DNA from: Acidobacteriota bacterium
Lineage (GTDB): Bacteria > Acidobacteriota > Terriglobia > Acidiferrales > UBA7541
Direction: 5' to 3'
Length of the DNA: 34,756 bases
NCBI GenBank assembly: GCA_021780215.1
Contig: JAJXZD010000072.1
Span: forward strand, 1 to 34,756
The notes beneath the pieces are model-generated. The model did no database searches and had not been told where the DNA came from. It saw nothing but the letters and a program-made list of their open reading frames with translations. Position numbers and translations under genes: made by a program. Each line of letters opens with the position of its first letter. Position 1 is the first letter of the stretch. Positions 8,184 through 15,386 of this stretch are shown here, in pieces.

Positions 8184-9164
8184 CTACACTGCGGCGGCCT
8201 GCGCCGCCAGCACGGATTTCACCGCGCTCACGATTCTTTCTTCGCTCGGCAGGACGTAGCTTTCCATTGGCGCGCTGTAGGGCACCGATGTGTCCATCGC
8301 CGTGACCATTTTGACCGGAGCCTTCAGGTACCGGAAACCGTGCTCGGCTACTTCCCCGGCGATCACCGCCGCGGCCGAGGATTGCCGCGGCGCCTGGTCC
8401 ACCAGCACAAGCCGCCCCGTCTTCCGCACGGATTGCACGATGGTGTCCACGTCGAGCGGCGCCAGCGTTCGCGGATCAACCACCTCCGCGCTGATGCCTT
8501 CCTTGGCCAGCATTTCGGCGGCGGCAAGCGATTTTTTCACCATCCATGCCGTGGCAACAATGGTCACATCCGTTCCAGCGCGCTTCACGTCGGCAACTCC
8601 GAGGGGAACAAGGTAATCCCCGTCGGGCACTTCGCTCTTGTCGAGGGTCAGCATGTAATGGTGCAGGTAGACGACCGGGTTATCGTCGCGAATCGCCGAC
8701 TTCATCATGCCTTTGGCATCGGCGGAGGTCGAGGGCACCACCAGCTTGAGACCCGGAATACCCATCATGGTGTTCAAGATGCTGTTCGAGTGCTGTGCGG
8801 CCCAGCCGGCGGCGAAGCCGAATCCCGCCTTGAAAACCAGGGGCACCTTGACCTGTCCGCCGGACATATAGCGCATCCGCGGAGCCTCGTTGATGACCTC
8901 ATCGAAAGCCACCAGCATGAACTCGCTCATGTACAACTCGACGATGGGCCGCAGCCCGGTCATCGCGGCGCCCACGGCGATGCCCATTTCCGCGGTCTCT
9001 GAAATGGGGGTGATGCGGACGCGGTCCTTGCCGAACTTGCGCACGTACGGATCGCGGTCGGTCATGGCCATATTCTGCCCGTAGAAGACGACGCTCGAAT
9101 CGCGCTGCATCTCCTCCGTAATGGCGACGGCGATGGCCTCGCCAAACATCATTTCGCGCCCCAT
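8184..9164 (-). CDS. 2-oxo acid / acetoin dehydrogenase E1 component, beta subunit
   Basis: A 326-residue transketolase-like pyrimidine-binding protein of the PdhB/AcoB/BkdB family. Early residues (FGEAIAVAITEEM, VVFYGQN) and Glu57 in ITPISETAEMG match the conserved beta-subunit Glu that activates thiamine diphosphate. The ELYMSEFM, QHSNS and VDPRTLAPLD segments follow the family order. With the alpha subunit it forms an alpha2beta2 enzyme that decarboxylates a 2-oxo acid, or cleaves acetoin, and reductively acylates a lipoyl domain. The ATG at 9164 has an AGGAGGG ribosome site, whereas the longer frame to 9239 has none and would run into the alpha gene. It begins 16 bases after the alpha gene ends, suggesting co-translation. 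The exact substrate is unresolved. Confidence 0.92.
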   Translation of the reverse strand: MGREMMFGEAIAVAITEEMQRDSSVVFYGQNMAMTDRDPYVRKFGKDRVRITPISETAEMGIAVGAAMTGLRPIVELYMSEFMLVAFDEVINEAPRMRYMSGGQVKVPLVFKAGFGFAAGWAAQHSNSILNTMMGIPGLKLVVPSTSADAKGMMKSAIRDDNPVVYLHHYMLTLDKSEVPDGDYLVPLGVADVKRAGTDVTIVATAWMVKKSLAAAEMLAKEGISAEVVDPRTLAPLDVDTIVQSVRKTGRLVLVDQAPRQSSAAAVIAGEVAEHGFRYLKAPVKMVTAMDTSVPYSAPMESYVLPSEERIVSAVKSVLAAQAAAV

Positions 9165-9180
9165 GGAACCCTCCTGAAAT

Positions 9181-10212
9181 TTATGCCCAGACGTAATTGA
9201 CCGCGTCTTCCGGCGCGGGCAGCGGACTCGCCAACGCAAACTTCACTACCTCATCCATTTCCGCGCGTGCCGCGGCCTCGATGCGGTCGGCATCGGCGGC
9301 GGAAATGGCGCCGCGGGCAATCAGAGCCTTGCGGAACTTGGGAATCGGATCGTTGGCCCTGGCGGCTTCAAACTCGGCCTTGTTCCCATAGACCTCGATG
9401 GCTTCGTGCTCCTGGAACTGTGTGGGCACCGGCGGCACGGTAATGGCGTTGCCGTGCGGCGTGAAGCGATAGAAGCGCGATTCGATGAGGCTCGGCCCCT
9501 GCCCCGCCCGCGCCCGCTCCGCCGCCTGCCCTACCGCTTCGTATACGGCCAGCGGGTCGGTCCCGTCCACCGTCACTCCCGGAATGCTGTAGGCCTTGGC
9601 CTTCTGCGAGAGAGGGTCGCCGGCCATGAAGTTGGCGTCTTCGAGGCGGATGTGCGTGTAGGCCTGGTAGAAATTATTTTCGAGGACGAACACGACCGGC
9701 AGCTTCCAGACGGCCGCCAGATTGAGCGTCTCGTGAAAGGCACCTTGCTTCGACGAGCCATCACCAAAGAAGGAAAACACAACCTGCCCTGTCTTCTTCA
9801 CCTGGGCCGTCAGGGCCGCCCCAGCCGCATGCGCGATGCCCTGCCCGATGATGCCTGAGGTGCCGACGAAATGGTGCGCGGGATCGGCCAAGTGCATTGA
9901 GCCGCCGAAGCCCTTGCAGATGCCATCCTTGCGCGTGTAGATCTCGGCCATCAGCCGGCGCGCGTCAGTCCCCAGGACAATGGGGTAACCGTGACAGCGG
10001 TAGCTAGGCATAACCAGGTCGTTCTCCTGGCGCGCCGTGAGCGATCCGACGATGCTGGCCTCCGCGCCGTCTCCGAGATGCGCATGACCGCGAATCACTC
10101 CGGGATGCTCGACAAAGGTCCGCTTCACGCGCTCCTCGAATTCGCGAATTCGGGACATCTGCGTGAACATCCAGATGAGCCTTTCTTTCCCGAGCGCCTC
10201 TTTCGACTGCAT
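9181..10212 (-). CDS. 2-oxo acid / acetoin dehydrogenase E1 component, alpha subunit
   Basis: A 343-residue thiamine-diphosphate-binding subunit of the PdhA/AcoA family. The diphosphate and Mg-binding motif runs from GDG (150-152) to NN (179-180), about 28 residues apart as expected. RCHGYPI contains the conserved active-site His (about 74), and GGSMHLAD is the typical substrate-channel segment. A GGGAGG ribosome site 7 bases upstream supports the ATG at 10212. The longer frame to 10266 has no such site and is rejected. The gene lies between the lipoyl-domain gene and E1 beta, with spacings of 68 and 16 bases, so one transcript is likely. No full E2 or E3 gene is present. Pyruvate, acetoin or a branched 2-oxo acid are all possible substrates. 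Confidence 0.92.
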   Translation of the reverse strand: MQSKEALGKERLIWMFTQMSRIREFEERVKRTFVEHPGVIRGHAHLGDGAEASIVGSLTARQENDLVMPSYRCHGYPIVLGTDARRLMAEIYTRKDGICKGFGGSMHLADPAHHFVGTSGIIGQGIAHAAGAALTAQVKKTGQVVFSFFGDGSSKQGAFHETLNLAAVWKLPVVFVLENNFYQAYTHIRLEDANFMAGDPLSQKAKAYSIPGVTVDGTDPLAVYEAVGQAAERARAGQGPSLIESRFYRFTPHGNAITVPPVPTQFQEHEAIEVYGNKAEFEAARANDPIPKFRKALIARGAISAADADRIEAAARAEMDEVVKFALASPLPAPEDAVNYVWA

Positions 10213-10280
10213 GGTTAAGCCTCCCTTGCCGCAGGCCGATGCGGCACGCGCTGATATGCTGGCCAAGCCTTCGCGGGTTT

Positions 10281-10529
10281 CTAGGATGCCGGCATGGTGT
10301 CGCCCGGCTGCCCGATGTAGCCAAGCAGCCCGCCCACTTCCACCTCGGCCGGCTCCTGCACGACGATTTTCAGAAGAACGCCATCCACCGGCGCATCCAG
10401 TTCGTAATTCACCTTCTCCGTCTCAAGCTCGACGACGCCTTCGCCCTGCTTCAGGCGGTCTCCTTCCTTCTTGAGCCACCGGACAAGATTGACCTTGGTA
10501 GTATTCATTCCGCCCGTTTTGGGCACCAC
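10281..10529 (-). CDS. Stand-alone lipoyl (biotinyl/lipoyl attachment) domain protein
   Basis: A single lipoyl domain of 82 residues from the in-frame GTG, with the lipoylation Lys in ETEKVNYE (Lys39 in this numbering) and the typical VPKTGG start and DAPVDGVLLKI hairpin. It ends right after the domain (stop at 10281), so it lacks the peripheral-subunit-binding and acyltransferase domains of a normal E2. It probably serves as the swinging-arm partner of the two E1 subunits encoded next. The GTG chosen here has no ribosome site at a useful distance. A strong GGAAAGGA site instead points at an ATC codon at 10544-10542, five codons upstream and in frame, which would restore the usual family N-terminus. 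The true start may therefore be 10544. Confidence 0.82.
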   Translation of the reverse strand: MVPKTGGMNTTKVNLVRWLKKEGDRLKQGEGVVELETEKVNYELDAPVDGVLLKIVVQEPAEVEVGGLLGYIGQPGDTMPAS

Positions 10530-10640
10530 GAGATTGGTGACGATGGCAGGTCCTTTCCTCGGCTCCGCAGTCAGACCGGATGGCGCAGCAGGTTTGCGTC
10601 CGTGCGGGGGCCCGCGGTTGCTTTGCTAACAACCCCGCAC

Positions 10641-10669
10641 TTCTTAACGCAATCCCGATATAAAGTCAA
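10641..10669 (-). promoter_or_regulatory. Possible promoter of the lipoyl/E1 cluster
   Basis: On the minus strand TTGACT (10669-10664) is followed after 17 bases by TAAGAA (10646-10641). The -35 is good (5 of 6) and the -10 is weak. The leader would be about 90 bases. Confidence 0.35.
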
Positions 10670-10734
10670 CTTGGGGGCCTCCGGAGCACGCAGAGCCCCC
10701 CTCAACGGGAACGAACATGGCCGGCCCAGCGACC

Positions 10735-10763
10735 TTGTCCGACGCAAAACAGTGGCCTAGTAT
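10735..10763 (+). promoter_or_regulatory. Possible promoter of the Cys-rich/RsbW-like gene pair
   Basis: TTGTCC (10735-10740), 17-base spacer, TAGTAT (10758-10763), each matching the consensus at 4 of 6 positions. A start near 10770 gives a leader of about 32 bases with AGGAGGG before the GTG at 10802. Confidence 0.42.
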
Positions 10764-10801
10764 GAGAGCCGGAAACAGATCCCGGCCAGGAGGGAGCCGT
10801 C

Positions 10802-10981
10802 GTGACAACCGTCTGCCTGCAGTGCGAAAAGCCGGAATCGCAATGCGACTGCGAGAAATTCTGCTGCTTTTGCCAGTCGCAGGACAACATTAGGCTCTGC
10901 GTGGACGGACTCTACTACTGCCCGGATTGCCGGGAGGCGTGCGACGTGCGCGTGGTCGACTCGGATGGACGCGATGCATGA
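10802..10981 (+). CDS. Small Cys-rich putative zinc-binding protein (59 aa)
   Basis: A short gene starting with GTG, preceded by AGGAGGG 7 bases upstream. The 59-residue product holds 11 cysteines arranged largely as CxxC or CxC pairs (positions 5/8, 15/17, 21/22/24, 33, 40/43, 47), followed by an acidic, Cys-free tail of about 12 residues. Pairs of this kind normally bind zinc in ribbon or treble-clef folds. There is no signal peptide or membrane segment, so it should be cytoplasmic. The 3' end overlaps the next gene by 17 bases in another frame, which suggests translational coupling. I do not recognise the family. A role as a small adaptor or redox/zinc sensor for the downstream protein is only a guess. 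Confidence 0.72.
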   Translation: MTTVCLQCEKPESQCDCEKFCCFCQSQDNIRLCVDGLYYCPDCREACDVRVVDSDGRDA

Positions 10982-11417
10982 CCGATTGGCCGGAATCGAG
11001 TGCACATTCGCCAATGACGCCCGTCTGATTGCCGGAAGCGCCGCGGTGGTTGCCCACATCGCCCGGCGCGCCGGATTTCACGAGCGCGTCCAGGGAGACC
11101 TCGCCACCGCCGCCATCAGCGCATGCTGCGAAATTTTCCTGAGCGCCCGCGCCCTGGGCCACTCGGCGCCCATCGTCCGTCTCTCCGCCTCGCATTTTCC
11201 CGACCGCGTCGAAGTGTTCCTCGAGATCCTGAAGGGAGGCCGCCGCGCGCCCCGCCGTGGGGCGGGACTATTGCAAAAAGCAGCTTCACAACTCACCGAG
11301 AATATTCGGAAGTCCTTCGAGGGCATCCCGGTGGACCGCGTGGAATGCGACGCGCCGGATGGGCGGCCTGTCGTGACGCTCACCAAATTCCGCGGCGGTC
11401 GGCGCCCTGCCTCCTGA
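10965..11417 (+). CDS. Degenerate RsbW-like (GHKL ATPase fold) protein, function unknown
   Basis: A 150-residue cytoplasmic protein. The N-terminal half recalls anti-sigma-factor kinases of the RsbW/HATPase_c_2 class: a strand (IECTFANDARLI), a helix before AGFHERVQGDLATAA, then a helix containing Glu (SACCEIFLSAR) where the N-box would be. The ATP-binding Asn of the N-box and the glycine-rich G1/G2 boxes are not evident, and an Arg-rich stretch (GGRRAPRRGAG) occupies the middle. It may therefore be a non-ATP-binding relative, or the resemblance may be chance. ATG codons at 10965 and 10974 are both possible starts; the first overlaps the upstream Cys-rich gene by 17 bases. The gene is convergent with the secreted-protein gene ending at 11487. 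Confidence 0.6.
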   Translation: MDAMHDRLAGIECTFANDARLIAGSAAVVAHIARRAGFHERVQGDLATAAISACCEIFLSARALGHSAPIVRLSASHFPDRVEVFLEILKGGRRAPRRGAGLLQKAASQLTENIRKSFEGIPVDRVECDAPDGRPVVTLTKFRGGRRPAS

Positions 11418-11486
11418 ACCGTCAGCGGGCCCCTCCGGCGAGTCCTGTCTCGCAGTCGCCAACAATCAGGCTGGCATGGCCGAGGC

Positions 11487-12482
11487 TTACATCGGCACGG
11501 CAAACGCGTGCGTGCGAATCAACGCCAGGAGTTGGTCCTGGCTGACTGGAGCTTCCACCTTCAGCCGGTCTCCGCTGGGGGTCACGCTGACCTGATCGAG
11601 CGCACTGGCGAGATCCGGGTTCGTTTGCGCCTCCTGGTAGCGCCGCATCATGAGCGCTCCCTGCAGGCCGGCCGCCAGGAGATTAGCATCATCCGGAGAA
11701 GCGCAAACGGCCTGGAAGCGGGCGTCCACGCCGGAGTCGGCTTCCACACTGATGGTCATCGCGCGCATGCGGTTGATGATCGGCGTGGCCTGCGGAAACT
11801 GGTTGGCCTGCGGGATCAATTGCTGGATGGCGAGGTGCGTATAGTTCTTGTCGAGCACGGCCCAGATGATGCCATTCCCGTTCGCTTCGTTAATCAACGG
11901 GAAAAGCGTGTCATTGTCGAGAAGGCTCTGCGCCACGCCCGTCCGGACATCGATCAGGTTCTGGAGCGCATCGCGCTGGCCGAAGGCCGCGGTGTTCGAA
12001 TCAATGAACGTGAAAAAGATGTCGCCGGGCCCCGAGCCGCTGCCGAAGGCGTAGAGATCGTAGCCATGATCCTCGATCTTGGGCAGCTTCTGCTGCTTGA
12101 AGTGGTCCTCACTCGCCGAGGGCGTGAATGTTCCGAGCGCCACGCCGACGATCTCCTCGCTGGTTCCCTTCGCGCCGCGGATGGCTCCCCAGGCCAGCTC
12201 ATCGACCTGCGTGTTCGGATCGACGCCCGCCGAGGTCAGGAACTGCTCGAACTGTCGGAAGCGGCTGGGCAACAACTGCTCGCGAAGCTGCGGATACCAG
12301 GCATACTTGCGGGCGGATTTCAGGTCCGCGTAGGCAAACTCACCCGCGGTCTTCGGAAACATCCCGATGACGGAGGTGCTCAGCGAGCCGCCGTGAGCCT
12401 CTGACGGCCACAGCGCGGCCGCGGCCACCAGGAGTGCTCCTGGCAGAATCACCGCGAGACAACTGCGCAAAAACTGTTTCAT
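11487..12482 (-). CDS. Secreted protein of unknown function
   Basis: A 331-residue protein with a clear signal peptide (basic MKQFLRS, hydrophobic core, cleavage near EAHGG). The mature part is soluble, with segments such as GMFPKTAGEFAYADLKSAR and alternating strands and helices, and ends in a region of about 60 residues resembling a repeat of the same fold. It resembles DUF3352-like periplasmic proteins in general style, but I cannot name the family with confidence. The ATG at 12482 is chosen because AGGGG lies 8 bases upstream; an upstream in-frame start at 12497 has no such site. It begins 33 bases after ftcD on the same strand, so it is probably transcribed with the histidine-degradation genes, although nothing in it suggests a catalytic role there. 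Confidence 0.72.
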   Translation of the reverse strand: MKQFLRSCLAVILPGALLVAAAALWPSEAHGGSLSTSVIGMFPKTAGEFAYADLKSARKYAWYPQLREQLLPSRFRQFEQFLTSAGVDPNTQVDELAWGAIRGAKGTSEEIVGVALGTFTPSASEDHFKQQKLPKIEDHGYDLYAFGSGSGPGDIFFTFIDSNTAAFGQRDALQNLIDVRTGVAQSLLDNDTLFPLINEANGNGIIWAVLDKNYTHLAIQQLIPQANQFPQATPIINRMRAMTISVEADSGVDARFQAVCASPDDANLLAAGLQGALMMRRYQEAQTNPDLASALDQVSVTPSGDRLKVEAPVSQDQLLALIRTHAFAVPM

Positions 12483-12515
12483 GAATTTTCCCCTCATACA
12501 GCCTCTCGAACCATT

Positions 12516-14048
12516 CTACACGCGACCGGCTGCGTCCGCGCCAGCTACGCGAGAGGCCAGCCGCTGAGCCTCCGCGCGCACGCGGCTGGCAAACGGCGCG
12601 TCGGTGATCGCATCCAGGTTCGTCAATGCGTTCTCGACCGCTCCGCGGACCGCCGCCACAGCCATGAGCCGCCCCACGCGGATATCTGACAACATAGACG
12701 GGCTGGACATGGGCTCCAGTTGCCCCAGCTTCTCAAATATCACGAGGGCCTTTCGCGCCACTTCCAGCGGAACCTCCGCGGCGCGCACCAGCGAATCCTG
12801 AATGGCGCTTTCGCGGGCGCGCTGCTCCGTGGCAGTCTCTCGCGGCATCCGGCGCGCTTTCAGCACGCCCTCAAACGACGCCGCGTCATGATCCATGGCC
12901 TGCGCCAGCTCCCGCGAAGCCTCGCGAAACTCCTCTCCGGCTTTGCCGAGAGCTTCGGCGAAAGACGCCTGCGATTTCCTGCTTCGGGAAAGGCCCGCCA
13001 CCATCTGGCCAACACTCGCGCTCAAGGCGCCGGCCAGCGCCGCAACCGACCCTCCGCCGGGCGTGGCCGTCGGCGCGCCCACCGCGTCCAAAAAGGGTTG
13101 CACGATCCCGGCAAAGCCGGCGGATCCGGGCCCGGCCGCCGCTTCGAGCGCTTCCAACAAACGGTTTTCCAAGACCTTGGCGGGAGAGAAGTTTTCCATC
13201 TGGAGATAGAAGTCGGCCGCCATGTCCATGGCACCCCGCGGAATCAGGCCCACCAGTTCGCTGCTGGCGATATATGCGCCGTGGCGCTCGGCCTCGCGCT
13301 TCACCATTTCGAACACGCGGTGCAGCGGCGTTTGCTCGAAATCGGTGAGGTTCATGGACACCTGAGCCTGATGGCGTCCCGGCATCTCCACACCCATGGC
13401 TTTCAGGTAGCGTAGCCCGCCGCTGGAGAAGCGGATGGCTTTGGCGATGCTCTTGGCAATGCGGACGTCCGGCGTGTTCAGGAAAATATTGTAAGCGATC
13501 AGAAATTTGCGCGCGCCCACGATTGTGGCGCCCGCCGTCGGATGCAGTCCCGGCCCGCCGACATCCGGCGCGCGGCTGGCATCGCGCAGCGCTTCTTCGC
13601 GCAGCCCTTCGAATTGGCCGCGGCGGACATTTTCCAGGCGGGCGCGTTCCGGCCTTTGTGCCGCCGCTTCGTAGAAATAGACAGGGACGCGAAAGCGCTC
13701 CCAAATCGCCCGCCCCGCCTGAAGCGCCAGCGCAACGCAATCTTCAAGGCTCACGCCCGCGATCGGGATGAAGGGCACCACGTCGGCCGCGCCCAGGCGC
13801 GGGTGTGCGCCCGTCTGCCGCGTCAGGTCAATCAGTTCGGCGGCTTTCCCTACCCCGCGCACGGCCGCTTCCACTACGGCCTGCGGCTCACCCGCCAGGG
13901 TAATCACGCTGCGGTTGTGGTCCGCGTCGCTTTCGCGGCCCAGCAGATAAACGCCCGGAGCATGGAGCATCGCCGCGACGATCGCATCCACCTTCGCCGC
14001 GTCTCGCCCTTCGGAAAAGTTGGGGACGCACTCGACCAACCGCCTCAT
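12516..14048 (-). CDS. ftcD: Bifunctional glutamate formimidoyltransferase / formimidoyl-THF cyclodeaminase
   Basis: A 510-residue fusion enzyme. Residues 1 to about 300 are the formiminotransferase (VECVPNFSEG at the start, catalytic His82 in TGAHPRLGAADVVPF). Residues from about 312 to 510 are the helical cyclodeaminase (GAPTATPGGGSVAA at about 323-336). Together they move the formimino group of N-formimino-L-glutamate to tetrahydrofolate and then release ammonia, giving 5,10-methenyl-THF and glutamate. This is the final stage of histidine breakdown in the cytoplasm. The domain order is the same as in animal FTCD. The gene starts three bases after the hutI stop, consistent with an operon. 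All recognised motifs are intact. Confidence 0.95.
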   Translation of the reverse strand: MRRLVECVPNFSEGRDAAKVDAIVAAMLHAPGVYLLGRESDADHNRSVITLAGEPQAVVEAAVRGVGKAAELIDLTRQTGAHPRLGAADVVPFIPIAGVSLEDCVALALQAGRAIWERFRVPVYFYEAAAQRPERARLENVRRGQFEGLREEALRDASRAPDVGGPGLHPTAGATIVGARKFLIAYNIFLNTPDVRIAKSIAKAIRFSSGGLRYLKAMGVEMPGRHQAQVSMNLTDFEQTPLHRVFEMVKREAERHGAYIASSELVGLIPRGAMDMAADFYLQMENFSPAKVLENRLLEALEAAAGPGSAGFAGIVQPFLDAVGAPTATPGGGSVAALAGALSASVGQMVAGLSRSRKSQASFAEALGKAGEEFREASRELAQAMDHDAASFEGVLKARRMPRETATEQRARESAIQDSLVRAAEVPLEVARKALVIFEKLGQLEPMSSPSMLSDIRVGRLMAVAAVRGAVENALTNLDAITDAPFASRVRAEAQRLASRVAGADAAGRV

Positions 14049-14051
14049 GGC

Positions 14052-15308
14052 TCACCACATTTTCGAATGGATCACGACTCCGCGCTTCATGGTCAGGCTG
14101 CAGAGGTTCACTCCAAAATAATAGGGGATCTCACGGTAGCTGGCCACGTCGAAGGCGGCCAGGTCAGCGTACTTGCCAACCTCGAGCGAGCCGATGTGGC
14201 TGTGCGCGCGCAGGGAATAGGCGGCATGGATGGTAGCGGCGACGACGGCCTCGGCAGGAGTCATCCGCAGTTGCGAACAGGCGAGCGAGAGGATCATCGG
14301 CATGCTGAGGGTCGGGCTGGTTCCAGGATTGAAATCCGTGGCGAGGACAACGATGGCTCCCGCATCCAACAGTGCGCGCGCCGGTGCATGTCGGGAGAGG
14401 CCGAGGTGAAACACGCATCCTGGCAGGAGCGTGCAGGCGACATTCGATTGCGCGAGCGCCCGAACGTCGCCCGGCGTGATCTGCTCGAGATGGTCGGCGC
14501 TGGCAGCCTCCATCTCAATCGCCAGGAGCGCCGCCCCGGTGGGGGCGAATTGCTCGGCATGAACGCGCGGAACAAGGCCGCTTGCGCGCGCCGCTGTCAG
14601 AATTCGCCGCGCCTGCGCCAGCGAGAACCCGCCCCGGTCGCAAAACACGTCGCAGAACTCCGCCAGGTCCGCGGCGGCCACCGACGGAATCCAGCGCCGC
14701 ACAAGAAGGTCAACATAGGCGCCGGCCCGTCCGCGAAATTCCGGCGGTATCGCGTGAGCGCCGAGAAAAGTGCGGACAATATCGAGCGGCTGGTCCTGAT
14801 GCAGACGGCCGAGCAGTCCGAGGATTCTAGCCTCGGACTTCCAATCCAGGCCGTAGCCGCTCTTGGCCTCGAGAGTCGTCGTCCCATGCGCGGCGAACTC
14901 CTCCAAAAAGAACAACGCGCGCTCACGGAGCCGCCGCACGGGGGTCCGGCGAAGCGCCGCCACTGTCGAGGAAATTCCGCCTCCCTTCCGCGCGATTTCC
15001 TCGTAGCTTTTCCCCTGGATACGCTGCTCATACTCCTCGGCGCGGCCGGCGGGGAAAATCAGGTGGGTGTGCGAATCCACAAAACCCGGCAGGACCACGC
15101 GGCCGCCGAGATCGAGCTTTTCGGCGCGGCGCGATTCGGGCAGCCGTTCGATCTGGTGCCGGGTGCCAACGGCTGCAATCTGCCCGTTGTGGACCAGCAG
15201 GGCGCCGTCGCGAAGAATGCCCACATCCTCGGCCGCACGCCCGCGCCGCGGCACGGGCCCGCGCAAGGTGAGCAGTTCCGAGCAGCCGGTGATGAGCCAG
15301 TCGGACAC
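14052..15308 (-). CDS. hutI: Imidazolonepropionase
   Basis: A 418-residue amidohydrolase that opens 4-imidazolone-5-propanoate to N-formimino-L-glutamate, the third step of histidine degradation. Metal-binding residues are in place: His80 and His82 (VDSHTHL), His250 (VPRVHAEQF), and Asp325 (LATDFNPGTSP), with His273 (ADHLEQ) in the active site. An EAKSGYGL segment typical of HutI is near residue 147. The start is GTG with only a weak ribosome site, 78 bases downstream of the hutU stop. The stop lies three bases before ftcD. Length and motifs match the family, so the assignment is secure. Confidence 0.95.
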   Translation of the reverse strand: MSDWLITGCSELLTLRGPVPRRGRAAEDVGILRDGALLVHNGQIAAVGTRHQIERLPESRRAEKLDLGGRVVLPGFVDSHTHLIFPAGRAEEYEQRIQGKSYEEIARKGGGISSTVAALRRTPVRRLRERALFFLEEFAAHGTTTLEAKSGYGLDWKSEARILGLLGRLHQDQPLDIVRTFLGAHAIPPEFRGRAGAYVDLLVRRWIPSVAAADLAEFCDVFCDRGGFSLAQARRILTAARASGLVPRVHAEQFAPTGAALLAIEMEAASADHLEQITPGDVRALAQSNVACTLLPGCVFHLGLSRHAPARALLDAGAIVVLATDFNPGTSPTLSMPMILSLACSQLRMTPAEAVVAATIHAAYSLRAHSHIGSLEVGKYADLAAFDVASYREIPYYFGVNLCSLTMKRGVVIHSKMW

Positions 15309-15386
15309 AGCAACGGGGCTTATACTATCGCGTTAACAGCCGAAACGCCACTTCCGCGGAGGGCGACACGACAGATTTCGCGACTC

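Noticed and set aside
10213-10280. Possible remnant of E2 domains between the lipoyl gene and E1 alpha
   Set aside because: Only 68 bases with a stop right after the lipoyl domain; no E2-like sequence in any frame.
10612-10634. GGTTG/CAACC hairpin as a riboswitch or terminator for the lipoyl cluster
   Set aside because: The stem is only five bases with a bulge and lies across the predicted transcript start, so it is too weak to call.
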